Origin: Bacteroidales bacterium
GTDB lineage: Bacteria; Bacteroidota; Bacteroidia; Bacteroidales; UBA932
Direction: 5' to 3'
NCBI GenBank assembly: GCA_017962235.1
Contig: JAGCVS010000012.1
Location: forward strand, 1-64,000
Length of the DNA: 64,000 nt
Below the pieces are notes generated by a model. That model was not told the origin of the DNA and searched no databases. It saw only the letters and a list, made by a program, of their open reading frames with translations. Below, one piece after another: positions 57,017 to 64,000 of this stretch (position 1 is the stretch's first letter; every line of letters starts with the position of its first letter). A program made the translations under genes and the position numbers.

Positions 57017-58330
57017 TTATCCGCGTAGTGCAGAGGCTGGTTCCAGGTCGCAGGCCTGGGCGGCGGGGGCGAGGCCGGAGCCGAGCCCCAGCACGGCAGC
57101 AAGCGCAAAGGCGAGAGCGATGTGAGCTGCGGTGAGCCTGGCGGAGATTACGTCGGTGGGAATCAGGGTGGTGGCCAGCCAGGCGAACGCCAGCCCCACG
57201 GCAGCTCCCAGCAGCGAGAGCGCAAACGCCTCCAGCAGGAATTCCCGCAGAATGTGTTTCCGGGTAGCTCCAAGTGCCTTCTTGAGCCCGATTTCCCATA
57301 TCCGCTCCTTTACCGACACCAGCATAATGTTCACTATCCCGAATGCCCCTATCAGCAGCGAGAACAGCGTAACAATTATCCCCAGCATCGTAATCTTCCT
57401 AGTTATCGACACCGTCTCCCTGCACAAATCCTCCATAGTATTCAGCGCAAAGTTATCCTCTTGCGCAGGGAACAGATGTCTGGAAGCACGAAGAATCTGC
57501 CGAGCTTCGCCCAGTGTTGCGTCGCGGCCGGAGGCCGCGCCTTGTTGAGCCCCGGTGCCGATAGCTATCATTGTCTCCAGGCTTTCCCTGCCGCAAAGTT
57601 GCTCTGCGACTGCAAATGGTACAATAACGGCGTAATCTGTTGCGTAGAGATTGATAACATTACGCCCTTCATGAGAAAGAGTGCCAATTACAGTCATCGG
57701 ACGGCCGGATATCCGTACCGTTTGGCCACAGATATTATCATATAAGTCTTGGCTGTCAGCCGAACCAAACAACGCTTCTGTAATTCTTGCCCCCAGAATA
57801 ACCTTTGCATCACGTCCATTCAGTTCTGATTGAGAAAAGTTGCGCCCTTCGCACACAGTAGAATACACCAGATGCAGCCAGTCTCCCATAACTCCTACCA
57901 GTTTAGTTTCGGATAAGGTTTTACTGCCATATGTTACAACTGCGACCCCGTCTGCTGCGAGCGCAGTCCATCCGAAAGCTCCGCCAGAACACTCTGATTC
58001 ATGAAGGTCTTTTGCTTGTGTTAGTGCCAGATAGTCTTCCCGTGACGGCATCGGCCGCATTGAGTAGCGGCTCCAGGCTGCCGCACCATCATCTTCTTCC
58101 CCGGCTTCCCTTTCAGATTCTTCTGCGGAATCACCCCCTTCTTCCACCACGGGGAATCGCTCCACCATAACCATGTCGCTGCCAAAATGGTCAAAACCGG
58201 CCACCACGGCTTGTTTGAAGCCGTCCACCAGGGCAAAAGAAAGGGTTACAACAAAGATTCCGACACTGACCCCCGCAAGCGAGAGCGCCGTGCGCAGCGG
58301 GTCACTTTTTGTTTGAGACAATATCTCCAT
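57017..58330 (-). CDS. ABC transporter permease (MacB/FtsX family)
   Basis: A 437-residue permease with the MacB layout: N-terminal helix (ALSLAGVSVGIFVVTLSFAL), a long periplasmic domain (about 50-300) and three C-terminal helices (ITMLGIIVTLFSLLIGAFGIVNIML, then ERIWEIGLKKALGATRKHI, the cytoplasmic coupling loop). The acidic stretch EEGGDSAEESEREAGEEDD (about 62-82) is unusual. No ATPase gene is adjacent. It may export lipoproteins, peptides or toxins, or serve a mechanotransmission role. Its start overlaps mutS by 29 bases. Confidence 0.85.
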   Translation of the reverse strand: MEILSQTKSDPLRTALSLAGVSVGIFVVTLSFALVDGFKQAVVAGFDHFGSDMVMVERFPVVEEGGDSAEESEREAGEEDDGAAAWSRYSMRPMPSREDYLALTQAKDLHESECSGGAFGWTALAADGVAVVTYGSKTLSETKLVGVMGDWLHLVYSTVCEGRNFSQSELNGRDAKVILGARITEALFGSADSQDLYDNICGQTVRISGRPMTVIGTLSHEGRNVINLYATDYAVIVPFAVAEQLCGRESLETMIAIGTGAQQGAASGRDATLGEARQILRASRHLFPAQEDNFALNTMEDLCRETVSITRKITMLGIIVTLFSLLIGAFGIVNIMLVSVKERIWEIGLKKALGATRKHILREFLLEAFALSLLGAAVGLAFAWLATTLIPTDVISARLTAAHIALAFALAAVLGLGSGLAPAAQACDLEPASALRG

Positions 58331-60953
58331 CGATTTCTCCTCCGGCTAATTTGTTTTTGATTTGTCTGATAGTATCAAAAGCGTTTAGTGGGGAAATCGT
58401 ATTGATATCTATTTTTTCGATTATGTGTTTTATGTCTAAGAGTAGGGGGTCGTCCAGCTGGAAGAAGGACAGTTGCATGGGGGAGAGATGCCTCGACACG
58501 CTGCCGTCCGGGGCGACACGCTTTGTCATCCCGAGCGGAGTCGAGGGATCTCTTTTTTCCAGCGAGCTCAGCTTCGTCTGGGCGGCGTGGAGCACCGCGT
58601 CCGGCATGCCGGCCATGCGGGCCACGTGGATACCGAAGCTGCTGGCCACCCCTCCGGGGCACAGTTTGCGCAGGAAAATAACGTGTCCGTCTATCTCCTG
58701 CGTGGATATATGATAATTGTGGACCCTCTCCAGCAGGGTCTCCATCTCGTTTAGTTCGTGATAATGGGTGGCGAACAGCGTCTTGGGAGCCAGAGGCGAG
58801 GCATGCAGATACTCCACAATGGCCCACGCGATGGACATGCCGTCGTAAGTGCTGGTGCCGCGCCCAATCTCGTCCAGCAGCAGCAGCGAACGCTGCGACA
58901 GATTGTTCAGGATGGTGGCGCTCTCCGTCATCTCCACCATGAAGGTGGATTCTCCGCGGGAAATATTGTCGGAGGCACCCACGCGGGTGAACAGCTTGTC
59001 CACAAAGCCGATACGGGCGGCCGTCGCCGGCACCCAGCTGCCAATCTGCGCCATTAGCACAATCAGCGCGGTTTGCCGCAGCAACGCCGATTTACCTGCC
59101 ATGTTGGGGCCGGTGAGTATGATTATCTGCTGGCTGCAATTGTCCAGCATCACATCGTTCGCAATGTACTCTTCCCCCTCCGGCATGAATGCCTCTATCA
59201 CGGGATGACGCCCCTGCTTTATGTCGATAACCAGAGAGTCGTCCACATCCGGGCGGTGATATCCGCGCTCGTGCGCGTTGAAGGCGAAGGCGGCCAGGCA
59301 GTCCAGTTCGCTCACCGCCACCGCGTTGGCCTGAATCGTACCCACGTTGCTCTGCAGTTCGCGCACCAGGTCGGCATAAATTGACGCCTCAATGGCCACA
59401 ATCTGGTCTTGCGCCACCAGAATCTTCTCTTCGTATTCCTTGAGCTCCGCGGTTATATAGCGCTCAGCCCCAACCAGCGTCTGCTTGCGGATCCACTCCG
59501 CCGGCACCATATCTTTATATGTGTTGCGCACCTCCAGATAGTAGCCGAACACGTTGTTGTAGCTGATTTTGAGCGACGATATGCCGGTGGCGTCGCGCTC
59601 CCGCTGCTGGATGTCCAGCAGTATCTGTTTGCTGTTCTCCAGTATGTTGCGGTAGTCGTCCAGCCGTGCGTCCACACCGCGGCAGATAACCTCGCCCTTG
59701 CCGATCTGCTGCGCGGTATCGCCCTTGATGGTGGCGAAGATGCGCTGCGAGAGCGTCTCCAGCGCGTTCAGGCGGCTTACCAGCGCCTCTACGGCGGCCA
59801 CGCCGCGCCCCTTTTCAATTATGGAGGATATGTTCTGCAGGCCGCGGCCCAGCTGCAGCACTTCGCGCGGCAGGATCTTGCCCGCAGCGGCGCGGGAGAT
59901 GATACGCTCCAGGTCGCCTATCTGCGCTATGGAGTCGCGGATGTCGCCGCACAGGGCATCATCGTCGTAGAGTGCCTGCACCGCATCCGAGCGCTGCTTT
60001 ATGGCGGCGGGACTCTTCAGGGGCATCGCCAGCCATTCGCGCAGGCGACGGCTTCCCATGGGGCTGCGGCAGCTGTCCAGAATGTCTATCAGCGCCGCTC
60101 CGCCCGCCGACATCGGCTGCAGAATCTCCAGCGAGCGCATTGTAAAGCGGTCTATCCACATGAATTCGCCACGGTCTATGCGCCCTATGGAGCGGATGTG
60201 GGAGATATCCTTGTGCTCCGTGAGGTCCAGATAGGCCATGACGGCTCCTGCCGCAGTTATTGCCAGCGGCATGTCCTCCACGCCGAACCCCTTGAGGGAG
60301 TCGGTCTCGAACTGCCGGAGCAGCTTCTTGTATGCGGAATGGTATACAAACGCCCAGCTCTCCATGGCCGTGACGTAAGATTTGTCTTTGAAACGCTGCC
60401 GGAAACCCTCTTCAAAGCCACGCTGAAGCAGGATTTCCTTGGGGGCGAAATCGGCCAGCAGCAAATCCACAAAGTCCAGCGACCCCTGCGCCACGCGGAA
60501 AGAGCCGGTGGAGATGTCCAGAAAGGCTGCTCCAGCCTGGTCCTTCTCAAAGTAGAGGGCGCACAGCCAGTTGTTCTTGGAGGCGTCCAACAGCGTCTCG
60601 TTGTAGTTGACGCCGGGGGTTACCAGCTCCGTAACGCCGCGCTTCACCAGTTTCTTGGTAAGTTTGGGGTCCTCCAGCTGGTCGCAGATGGCCACCTTGT
60701 AGCCCGCAGCCACCATCTTTGGCAGGTAGATGTCTATGGCGTGATGCGGCACCCCAGCCAGATTGGTGTAGCTGCCGGAGCCGCTCGCCTTGCGGGTCAG
60801 TACCAGCCCCAGAACCTTGCTCACCACCACCGCGTCGTCTGCAAATGTCTCGTAAAAGTCGCCCACGCGGTAGAAGAGAATGCAGTCCGGGTACTGCGAC
60901 TTGATGTCGTAGTACTGCTGCATCAAAGGGGTATTCTTGTCCGTTGCGGCCAT
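58302..60953 (-). CDS. mutS: DNA mismatch repair protein MutS
   Basis: An 883-residue MutS, which recognises mismatches and starts repair. The mismatch-reading Phe-x-Glu is in GDFYETF near the N-terminus; Walker A is GPNMAGKSALLRQ, Walker B LLLDEIGRGTSTYDG, followed by ATHYHELNEME. Odd: residues about 801-811 (KRDPSTPLGMTK) in the linker before the C-terminal dimerisation helices are encoded by a palindromic repeat related to the one in mnmG. Upstream it has its own promoter, divergent from rsmA. Confidence 0.96.
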   Translation of the reverse strand: MAATDKNTPLMQQYYDIKSQYPDCILFYRVGDFYETFADDAVVVSKVLGLVLTRKASGSGSYTNLAGVPHHAIDIYLPKMVAAGYKVAICDQLEDPKLTKKLVKRGVTELVTPGVNYNETLLDASKNNWLCALYFEKDQAGAAFLDISTGSFRVAQGSLDFVDLLLADFAPKEILLQRGFEEGFRQRFKDKSYVTAMESWAFVYHSAYKKLLRQFETDSLKGFGVEDMPLAITAAGAVMAYLDLTEHKDISHIRSIGRIDRGEFMWIDRFTMRSLEILQPMSAGGAALIDILDSCRSPMGSRRLREWLAMPLKSPAAIKQRSDAVQALYDDDALCGDIRDSIAQIGDLERIISRAAAGKILPREVLQLGRGLQNISSIIEKGRGVAAVEALVSRLNALETLSQRIFATIKGDTAQQIGKGEVICRGVDARLDDYRNILENSKQILLDIQQRERDATGISSLKISYNNVFGYYLEVRNTYKDMVPAEWIRKQTLVGAERYITAELKEYEEKILVAQDQIVAIEASIYADLVRELQSNVGTIQANAVAVSELDCLAAFAFNAHERGYHRPDVDDSLVIDIKQGRHPVIEAFMPEGEEYIANDVMLDNCSQQIIILTGPNMAGKSALLRQTALIVLMAQIGSWVPATAARIGFVDKLFTRVGASDNISRGESTFMVEMTESATILNNLSQRSLLLLDEIGRGTSTYDGMSIAWAIVEYLHASPLAPKTLFATHYHELNEMETLLERVHNYHISTQEIDGHVIFLRKLCPGGVASSFGIHVARMAGMPDAVLHAAQTKLSSLEKRDPSTPLGMTKRVAPDGSVSRHLSPMQLSFFQLDDPLLLDIKHIIEKIDINTISPLNAFDTIRQIKNKLAGGEIDGDIVSNKK
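58523..58551 (+). repeat. Palindromic repeat element, copy 2 (inside mutS)
   Basis: A 29-base relative of the element at 32215: TTGTC, left arm ATCCC (58528-58532), a GAGC...GAGTCGA middle, right arm GGGAT (58545-58549), CT. The arms differ from copy 1 but remain complementary. Confidence 0.8.
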
Positions 60954-60959
60954 AGATTA

Positions 60960-60967
60960 CAAATGTA
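60960..60967 (-). promoter_or_regulatory. -7 element for mutS
   Basis: Reads TACATTTG on the minus strand, seven bases before the mutS ATG, so the leader would be very short. Confidence 0.5.
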
Positions 60968-60980
60968 GCCAAATTTCATG

Positions 60981-60988
60981 TATCTTTG
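60981..60988 (+). promoter_or_regulatory. -7 element for rsmA
   Basis: TATCTTTG, nine bases before the rsmA ATG at 60998; divergent from the mutS promoter. Confidence 0.55.
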
Positions 60989-60997
60989 TATGCGGAC

Positions 60998-61837
60998 ATG
61001 AAAGTAAAACCTAAAAAGAGTTTGGGTCAGCATTTTCTGACCAACGACGCGATTGCGCAGCGCATCGCGGAGGCTCTGGTGTTTGTGCCGACGGCTGATG
61101 CGGCCGGCGTTGCGGCTGGCTCTGATGCGGCTGGTGCCGACAGTTCCGGTTCATCCGCGGCCGGCGGCCGGATGAATGTGCTGGAGGTGGGTTGCGGCAC
61201 GGGAGCGCTCACGAAGCACCTGCTGCGGCGCAGCGACATACTGCTCAAGGGAATCGAGATCGACGGCGAGTCGATAGCGTACCTCAGGGAGAACCTGCCC
61301 GCCATTATGCCGCGCCTGTACGAAGCCGATTTTCTGAAGGCGGACTTGCGCAAAATTTTCCCGGAGGGGGATTTTGCGGTGATCGGCAACTTCCCGTACA
61401 ACATATCGTCGCAGATTTTCTTCAAAATTCTGGAATACCGCGAGAGCGTTCCGCAGGTGGTGGGGATGCTGCAGAAAGAGGTGGCGGAACGGTTGGCCAG
61501 CGGCCCCGGCAACAAGAGTTACGGCATACTGTCTGTGCTGCTGCAGGCGTGGTACGACATCGAGTATCTGTTCACGGTGGGCGAACATGAGTTCTCGCCG
61601 CCGCCCAAGGTGAAATCGGCTGTAATACGGTTGCGCCGCAACGGCCGTACGGAACTCGGCTGCGACGAGGATCAGTTCAAAAAAGTGGTGAAAGCCGCCT
61701 TCAATCAGCGCCGCAAGACCCTCCGCAACAGCCTGCGAGCCATCGGTGTAGAGGCCCCTGAGGCCTACGCATCCCTCCGCCCCGAGCAAATGAGCGTAGA
61801 GGATTTTATAAAGGCAACAAAAAAACTCAGCGCTTGA
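60998..61837 (+). CDS. rsmA: 16S rRNA dimethyladenosine transferase RsmA (KsgA)
   Basis: A 279-residue SAM-dependent enzyme that dimethylates A1518 and A1519 of 16S rRNA. Motifs: KKSLGQHFLTNDAIAQRI at the start, SAM-binding NVLEVGCGTGALTKHLL, the catalytic IGNFPYNISSQIFFKIL (NFPY instead of NLPY), and FNQRRKTLRNSL. Odd: residues about 31-58 are a low-complexity Ala/Gly/Ser stretch inserted between the first helix and the SAM motif, encoded by repeated GCGGCYGG. I chose the ATG at 60998; the in-frame TTG at 60986 lies in the promoter. Confidence 0.95.
   Translation: MKVKPKKSLGQHFLTNDAIAQRIAEALVFVPTADAAGVAAGSDAAGADSSGSSAAGGRMNVLEVGCGTGALTKHLLRRSDILLKGIEIDGESIAYLRENLPAIMPRLYEADFLKADLRKIFPEGDFAVIGNFPYNISSQIFFKILEYRESVPQVVGMLQKEVAERLASGPGNKSYGILSVLLQAWYDIEYLFTVGEHEFSPPPKVKSAVIRLRRNGRTELGCDEDQFKKVVKAAFNQRRKTLRNSLRAIGVEAPEAYASLRPEQMSVEDFIKATKKLSA
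61100..61171 (+). repeat. Low-complexity GCGGCYGG repeat in rsmA
   Basis: Five copies of GCGGCCGG or GCGGCTGG at 61100, 61112, 61127, 61157 and 61164, encoding an Ala/Gly/Ser-rich insertion. Confidence 0.8.
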
Positions 61838-61853
61838 CGCGCCGAGTTTTTTT
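61820..61853. terminator. Terminator shared by rsmA and tRNA-Gln
   Basis: AAAAAACTC-GCG type left arm (61820-61833) pairs with a right arm ending GAGTTTTTTT (61839-61853). The hairpin includes the rsmA stop codon and lies directly past the tRNA 3' end on the other strand, so it can serve both. Confidence 0.75.
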
Positions 61854-61854
61854 G

Positions 61855-61925
61855 TTGAGATATCAGGACTCGAACCCGAACCGAGAGAGCCAGAATCTCT
61901 AGTGCTACCATTACACCATATCTCA
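61855..61925 (-). tRNA. tRNA-Gln (anticodon CUG)
   Basis: Folds as a complete cloverleaf on the minus strand: acceptor TGAGATA/TATCTCA, D arm GTG-TAATGGTAG-CAC, anticodon arm AGAGA-TTCTGGC-TCTCT with anticodon CTG, a four-base variable loop, T arm TCGGG-TTCGAGT-CCTGA, and discriminator A. It reads CAG. CCA is not encoded. Confidence 0.95.
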
Positions 61926-61937
61926 GTCCAATTGGAC
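61926..61937. promoter_or_regulatory. Perfect 12-base palindrome at the tRNA-Gln 5' end
   Basis: GTCCAATTGGAC, fully self-complementary, directly abuts the mature 5' end of tRNA-Gln and lies just downstream of its -7 element. It may be a leader hairpin or an operator. Confidence 0.5.
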
Positions 61938-61939
61938 TG

Positions 61940-61970
61940 CAAATATAGGAGTATTTCACTGTTTTACAAA
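61940..61970 (-). promoter_or_regulatory. Promoter for tRNA-Gln
   Basis: On the minus strand: TTTG (61970-61967), 19 bases, TATATTTG (61947-61940); a full consensus match, 14 bases before the tRNA. Confidence 0.85.
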
Positions 61971-61978
61971 AAAATTTG

Positions 61979-62006
61979 AGATCCCTCGGCTACGCTCGGG
62001 ATGACA
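61979..62006 (-). repeat. Palindromic repeat element, copy 3
   Basis: A 28-base relative in minus orientation: arms ATCCC (61981-61985) and GGGAT (61998-62002), ending TGACA. It faces copy 4 across 34 bases. Confidence 0.8.
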
Positions 62007-62040
62007 CGGGGGTACGACACGCGTTACGTGCGTGGACCCT

Positions 62041-62077
62041 TTGTCATATCGAGCGAGCGAAGCGAGTCGAGATATCT
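62041..62077 (+). repeat. Palindromic repeat element, copy 4
   Basis: A 37-base copy nearly identical to the one in mnmG, but with arms ATATC (62046-62050) and GATAT (62071-62075) in place of ATGTC and GACAT. Its last two bases form part of the mrp stop codon TAG (62076-62078). Confidence 0.85.
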
Positions 62078-63101
62078 AAAAAATGCCGGACAGCGCTTCG
62101 TACACCGGCCCATCGTGGAGGGCGGCGGGGGTGCCGGCATCGCCGTCGCTGCTGATGGAGGCCACCAGCGGAATCTGCGCCAGCAGCGGCAGTTTGTATT
62201 TCTCCGCCAGGGAGGCAGCCCCGCCCCGTCCGAAGATATAATACTTGTGATCCGGGTACTCCTCCGGGGTGAACCACGACATATTCTCTATCAGTCCGAA
62301 TATGTGCTTGTCCACCTTGGGGTTCAGGAACATGTCGATGCTCTTTTCCACATCGGCCAGAGCCACGCTCTGCGGGGTGGTGACCACGAACACACCGTCC
62401 AGCGGCACGTCGTTCACCAGCGAAATCTGTATGTCGCCGGTGCCGGGAGGCAGGTCTATCAGCAGGTAGTCCAGCTCTCCCCAAGCCACCTGCAATATCA
62501 TCTGTTTCAGGGCATTGCTGGCCAGCGGACCGCGCCATACCAGTGCCTGCTCGGGTCGCGCAAAGTAGCCGATGGACATCCATTTAACGCCGTATTTCTC
62601 TACCGGAATGAGGGTCTGCTTCTCGCCCTCTATCTCTGCCTCCGGCTGCACCTCTTCCGTGCCGGTCATCTTGGGGATGGAGGGGCCGTAGATGTCGGCG
62701 TCCGCCACACCCACCTTGTACCCCTTGCGGGACAGCGTGATGGCGAGATTCACCGCCACCATGGATTTGCCCACGCCACCCTTACCGCTGGCAACGGCGA
62801 TTACGCTACCCACCTGCGATAGGTTCTCCAAATCTGGATTCATATCCACCGCGGCGGGTTTGCGGGCCGCCCGCACCAGTTCCAGAATGGATATCTTATA
62901 CCCCGGGAAAGCCGCCTCCAGAGCCTCTCTGCAGGCAGATTTTATACTGCCCGCCAGCGGGTCCTTGCGCGGGAACACCAGGGTGAACTTGATTTCCGTC
63001 TGCGAAAAATGGATGTTTTCCACCATCCCCAGCGAGACGATGTCCTCCCCCTCGGCGGGGTGAATAACCCCTGCGAGGGCCTCTCTGATACGGTTTTCCA
63101 T
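62076..63101 (-). CDS. Mrp/NBP35-family P-loop ATPase
   Basis: A 341-residue Fe-S carrier-type ATPase. The N-terminal part (about 1-85) is a DUF59-like domain (EDIVSLGMVENIHFS, FTLVFPRKDP). The ATPase has the deviant Walker A SGKGGVGKSMVAVNLA near 107, DADIYGPSIPKM, and LIDLPPGTGDIQ. The stretch where most relatives carry the CxxC cluster ligands reads ENMSWFTPEEYPDHKYYIFGRGG without cysteine; the only cysteine is near residue 57. The stop codon is formed at the edge of a palindromic repeat. Six bases after aspS, so probably co-transcribed with it. Confidence 0.9.
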   Translation of the reverse strand: MENRIREALAGVIHPAEGEDIVSLGMVENIHFSQTEIKFTLVFPRKDPLAGSIKSACREALEAAFPGYKISILELVRAARKPAAVDMNPDLENLSQVGSVIAVASGKGGVGKSMVAVNLAITLSRKGYKVGVADADIYGPSIPKMTGTEEVQPEAEIEGEKQTLIPVEKYGVKWMSIGYFARPEQALVWRGPLASNALKQMILQVAWGELDYLLIDLPPGTGDIQISLVNDVPLDGVFVVTTPQSVALADVEKSIDMFLNPKVDKHIFGLIENMSWFTPEEYPDHKYYIFGRGGAASLAEKYKLPLLAQIPLVASISSDGDAGTPAALHDGPVYEALSGIF

Positions 63102-63107
63102 ACAGAA

Positions 63108-64000
63108 TTACTCCTTGGCGGGGGCGGTGCTGGCCAGGAAAAGCTCGTCCATCTGCACCTGGTCTATGCGGCTGGGGGAATCTATCATCACGTCGCGGCC
63201 CATGTTGTTCTTGGGGAACGCGATAAAGTCGCGGATGGTCTCCTGACCGCCTAGCAGGGCGCATACGCGGTCAAAGCCGAATGCCAGGCCGCCGTGAGGC
63301 GGAGCGCCAAACTTGAAGGCGTTGATGATGAAGCCGAATTTGTAGTCGGCATCCTCTTTACTGATTCCAAGCACCTGGAACATACGCTGTTGCACGTCTG
63401 CCTGATGGATTCTTATGCTGCCGCCGCCAAGCTCGCTGCCGTTGAGCACAAAGTCGTAGGCGTTGGCGCACACGCGTTCCAGATCCTCTTTCTTATCGCT
63501 ATAAAACCACTCCAGATGCTCCGGTTTGGGGGCGGTGAAGGGGTGGTGCATCGCGTAGAAGCGGCCGTCCTCTTCGCTCCATTCGAGCAGCGGGAAGTCC
63601 ACCACCCACAGCGGTGCGAATTCGTCCGGTTTGCGGAGGCCCAGACGGTTGCCCATCTCTATGCGGAGCACGCCCAGCATGGTCTGGGTCTTGCGCTTGG
63701 GGCCGCAGAGCACCAGAAGCAGGTCGCCGGTTTTTGCGCCCACCTTGGCGGCAACGGCCTGCAGCTGCTCCGGAGTGTAGAATTTATCCACGGAGGATTT
63801 GATGCTGCCGTCGGGATTCAGTTTGATGTAAACCAGCCCTTTGGCGCCCACCTGCGGACGTTTAACCCACTCCGTGAGTTCGTCCAGCTGTTTGCGGGTA
63901 TATTCTGCAGCACCCGGCACTGCGATGGCGCCGATGTATTCGCTGCCGTCGAACACGCCAAAGCCGCAGCCCTTAACCAGTTCAGATATCTCGCTGATTT
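63108..64000 (-). CDS. aspS: Aspartate--tRNA ligase, 5' part outside the window
   Basis: The C-terminal 297 residues of a bacterial-type AspRS; the frame is open to the right edge and no start is visible. Present: the GAD insertion (DLLLVLCGPKRKTQTMLGVLR), PLLEWSEEDGRFYAMHHPFTAPKPEH, the catalytic ELGGGSIRIHQADVQQRMF, class II motif 3 GLAFGFDRVCALL and the final FPKNNMGRDVMIDSPS. It charges tRNA-Asp (and in some bacteria tRNA-Asn). Confidence 0.95.
   Translation of the reverse strand, partial: ISEISELVKGCGFGVFDGSEYIGAIAVPGAAEYTRKQLDELTEWVKRPQVGAKGLVYIKLNPDGSIKSSVDKFYTPEQLQAVAAKVGAKTGDLLLVLCGPKRKTQTMLGVLRIEMGNRLGLRKPDEFAPLWVVDFPLLEWSEEDGRFYAMHHPFTAPKPEHLEWFYSDKKEDLERVCANAYDFVLNGSELGGGSIRIHQADVQQRMFQVLGISKEDADYKFGFIINAFKFGAPPHGGLAFGFDRVCALLGGQETIRDFIAFPKNNMGRDVMIDSPSRIDQVQMDELFLASTAPAKE

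Noticed and set aside
58758..60968. Long plus-strand frames opposite mutS
   Set aside because: Arg/His/Gln-rich reverse reading of mutS; start and end track the real gene.

Overview
The window is a stretch of chromosome from a G+C-rich member of the Bacteroidota, most likely order Bacteroidales. The evidence is threefold. Many genes are preceded by the Bacteroidota-type promoter TTTG-N19-21-TAnnTTTG. The gene families are characteristic of the phylum: a DUF4271 gene before uroporphyrinogen-III synthase, a DUF2723 membrane protein, fused SecDF, single-chain glycyl-tRNA synthetase, fumarate reductase A/B, a floA/nfeD pair, and a coaX-porin-TPR-lptC-ppiD run. Secreted proteins carry Bacteroidota-style signal peptides and lipoboxes. 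I cannot name a genus from sequence alone.

Layout. 1-7141 is an accessory island: the 3' two thirds of a giant SpvB/RHS protein ending in a PD-(D/E)XK nuclease-like toxin tail, followed by a probable two-domain immunity gene; it is more A+T-rich than the rest. 7166-14980 (minus) holds a predicted surface gluzincin/beta-propeller/barrel protein, uvrC and a DUF2723 membrane protein. 15070-17546 (plus) is yciH-DUF4271-hemD-rnpA-yidD, with overlapping start/stop codons. 17713-21591 (minus) has a lipoprotein behind a 12-base poly-C tract and secDF. 21709-24978 (plus) is a SPOR-domain protein, nfeD and floA. 25052-29016 (minus) is sufS-sufE-sufT-like-folK-glyS. 29076-31952 (plus) is ruvA, gcvH and an acyl-CoA ligase. 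31956-34285 (minus) is ybeY-mnmG. 34358-41503 (plus) is mdh, tonB, hflX, frdA-frdB and ruvB, with a 390-base non-coding gap before ruvB. 41508-52067 (plus) is a Ntn hydrolase, mfd, coaX, an outer-membrane barrel protein, a TPR protein, lptC and ppiD. 52220-56958 (plus) carries a collagen-repeat lipoprotein and an OmpA protein, each apparently with its own strong promoter. 57017-60953 (minus) is an ABC permease and mutS; then rsmA (plus), tRNA-Gln(CUG), an mrp ATPase and the 3' part of aspS (minus), cut by the window edge.

Most of the window is housekeeping: DNA repair and recombination (uvrC, ruvA, ruvB, mfd, mutS), RNA maturation (rnpA, ybeY, mnmG, rsmA, tRNA-Gln), cysteine desulfuration and Fe-S handling (sufS, sufE, sufT-like, mrp), central metabolism (mdh, frdAB, gcvH) and envelope biogenesis (secDF, yidD, lptC, ppiD, tonB, ompA).

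The most unusual observations are these. (i) A family of short palindromes with covarying stem arms lies in-frame inside mnmG and mutS, and again as an inverted pair next to tRNA-Gln, where it supplies part of the mrp stop codon. (ii) The ruvB P-loop has valine in place of its last glycine. (iii) The RHS nuclease tail is paired with a composite immunity gene. (iv) A poly-C tract sits in a lipoprotein gene leader. (v) frdAB has no adjacent cytochrome-b gene.
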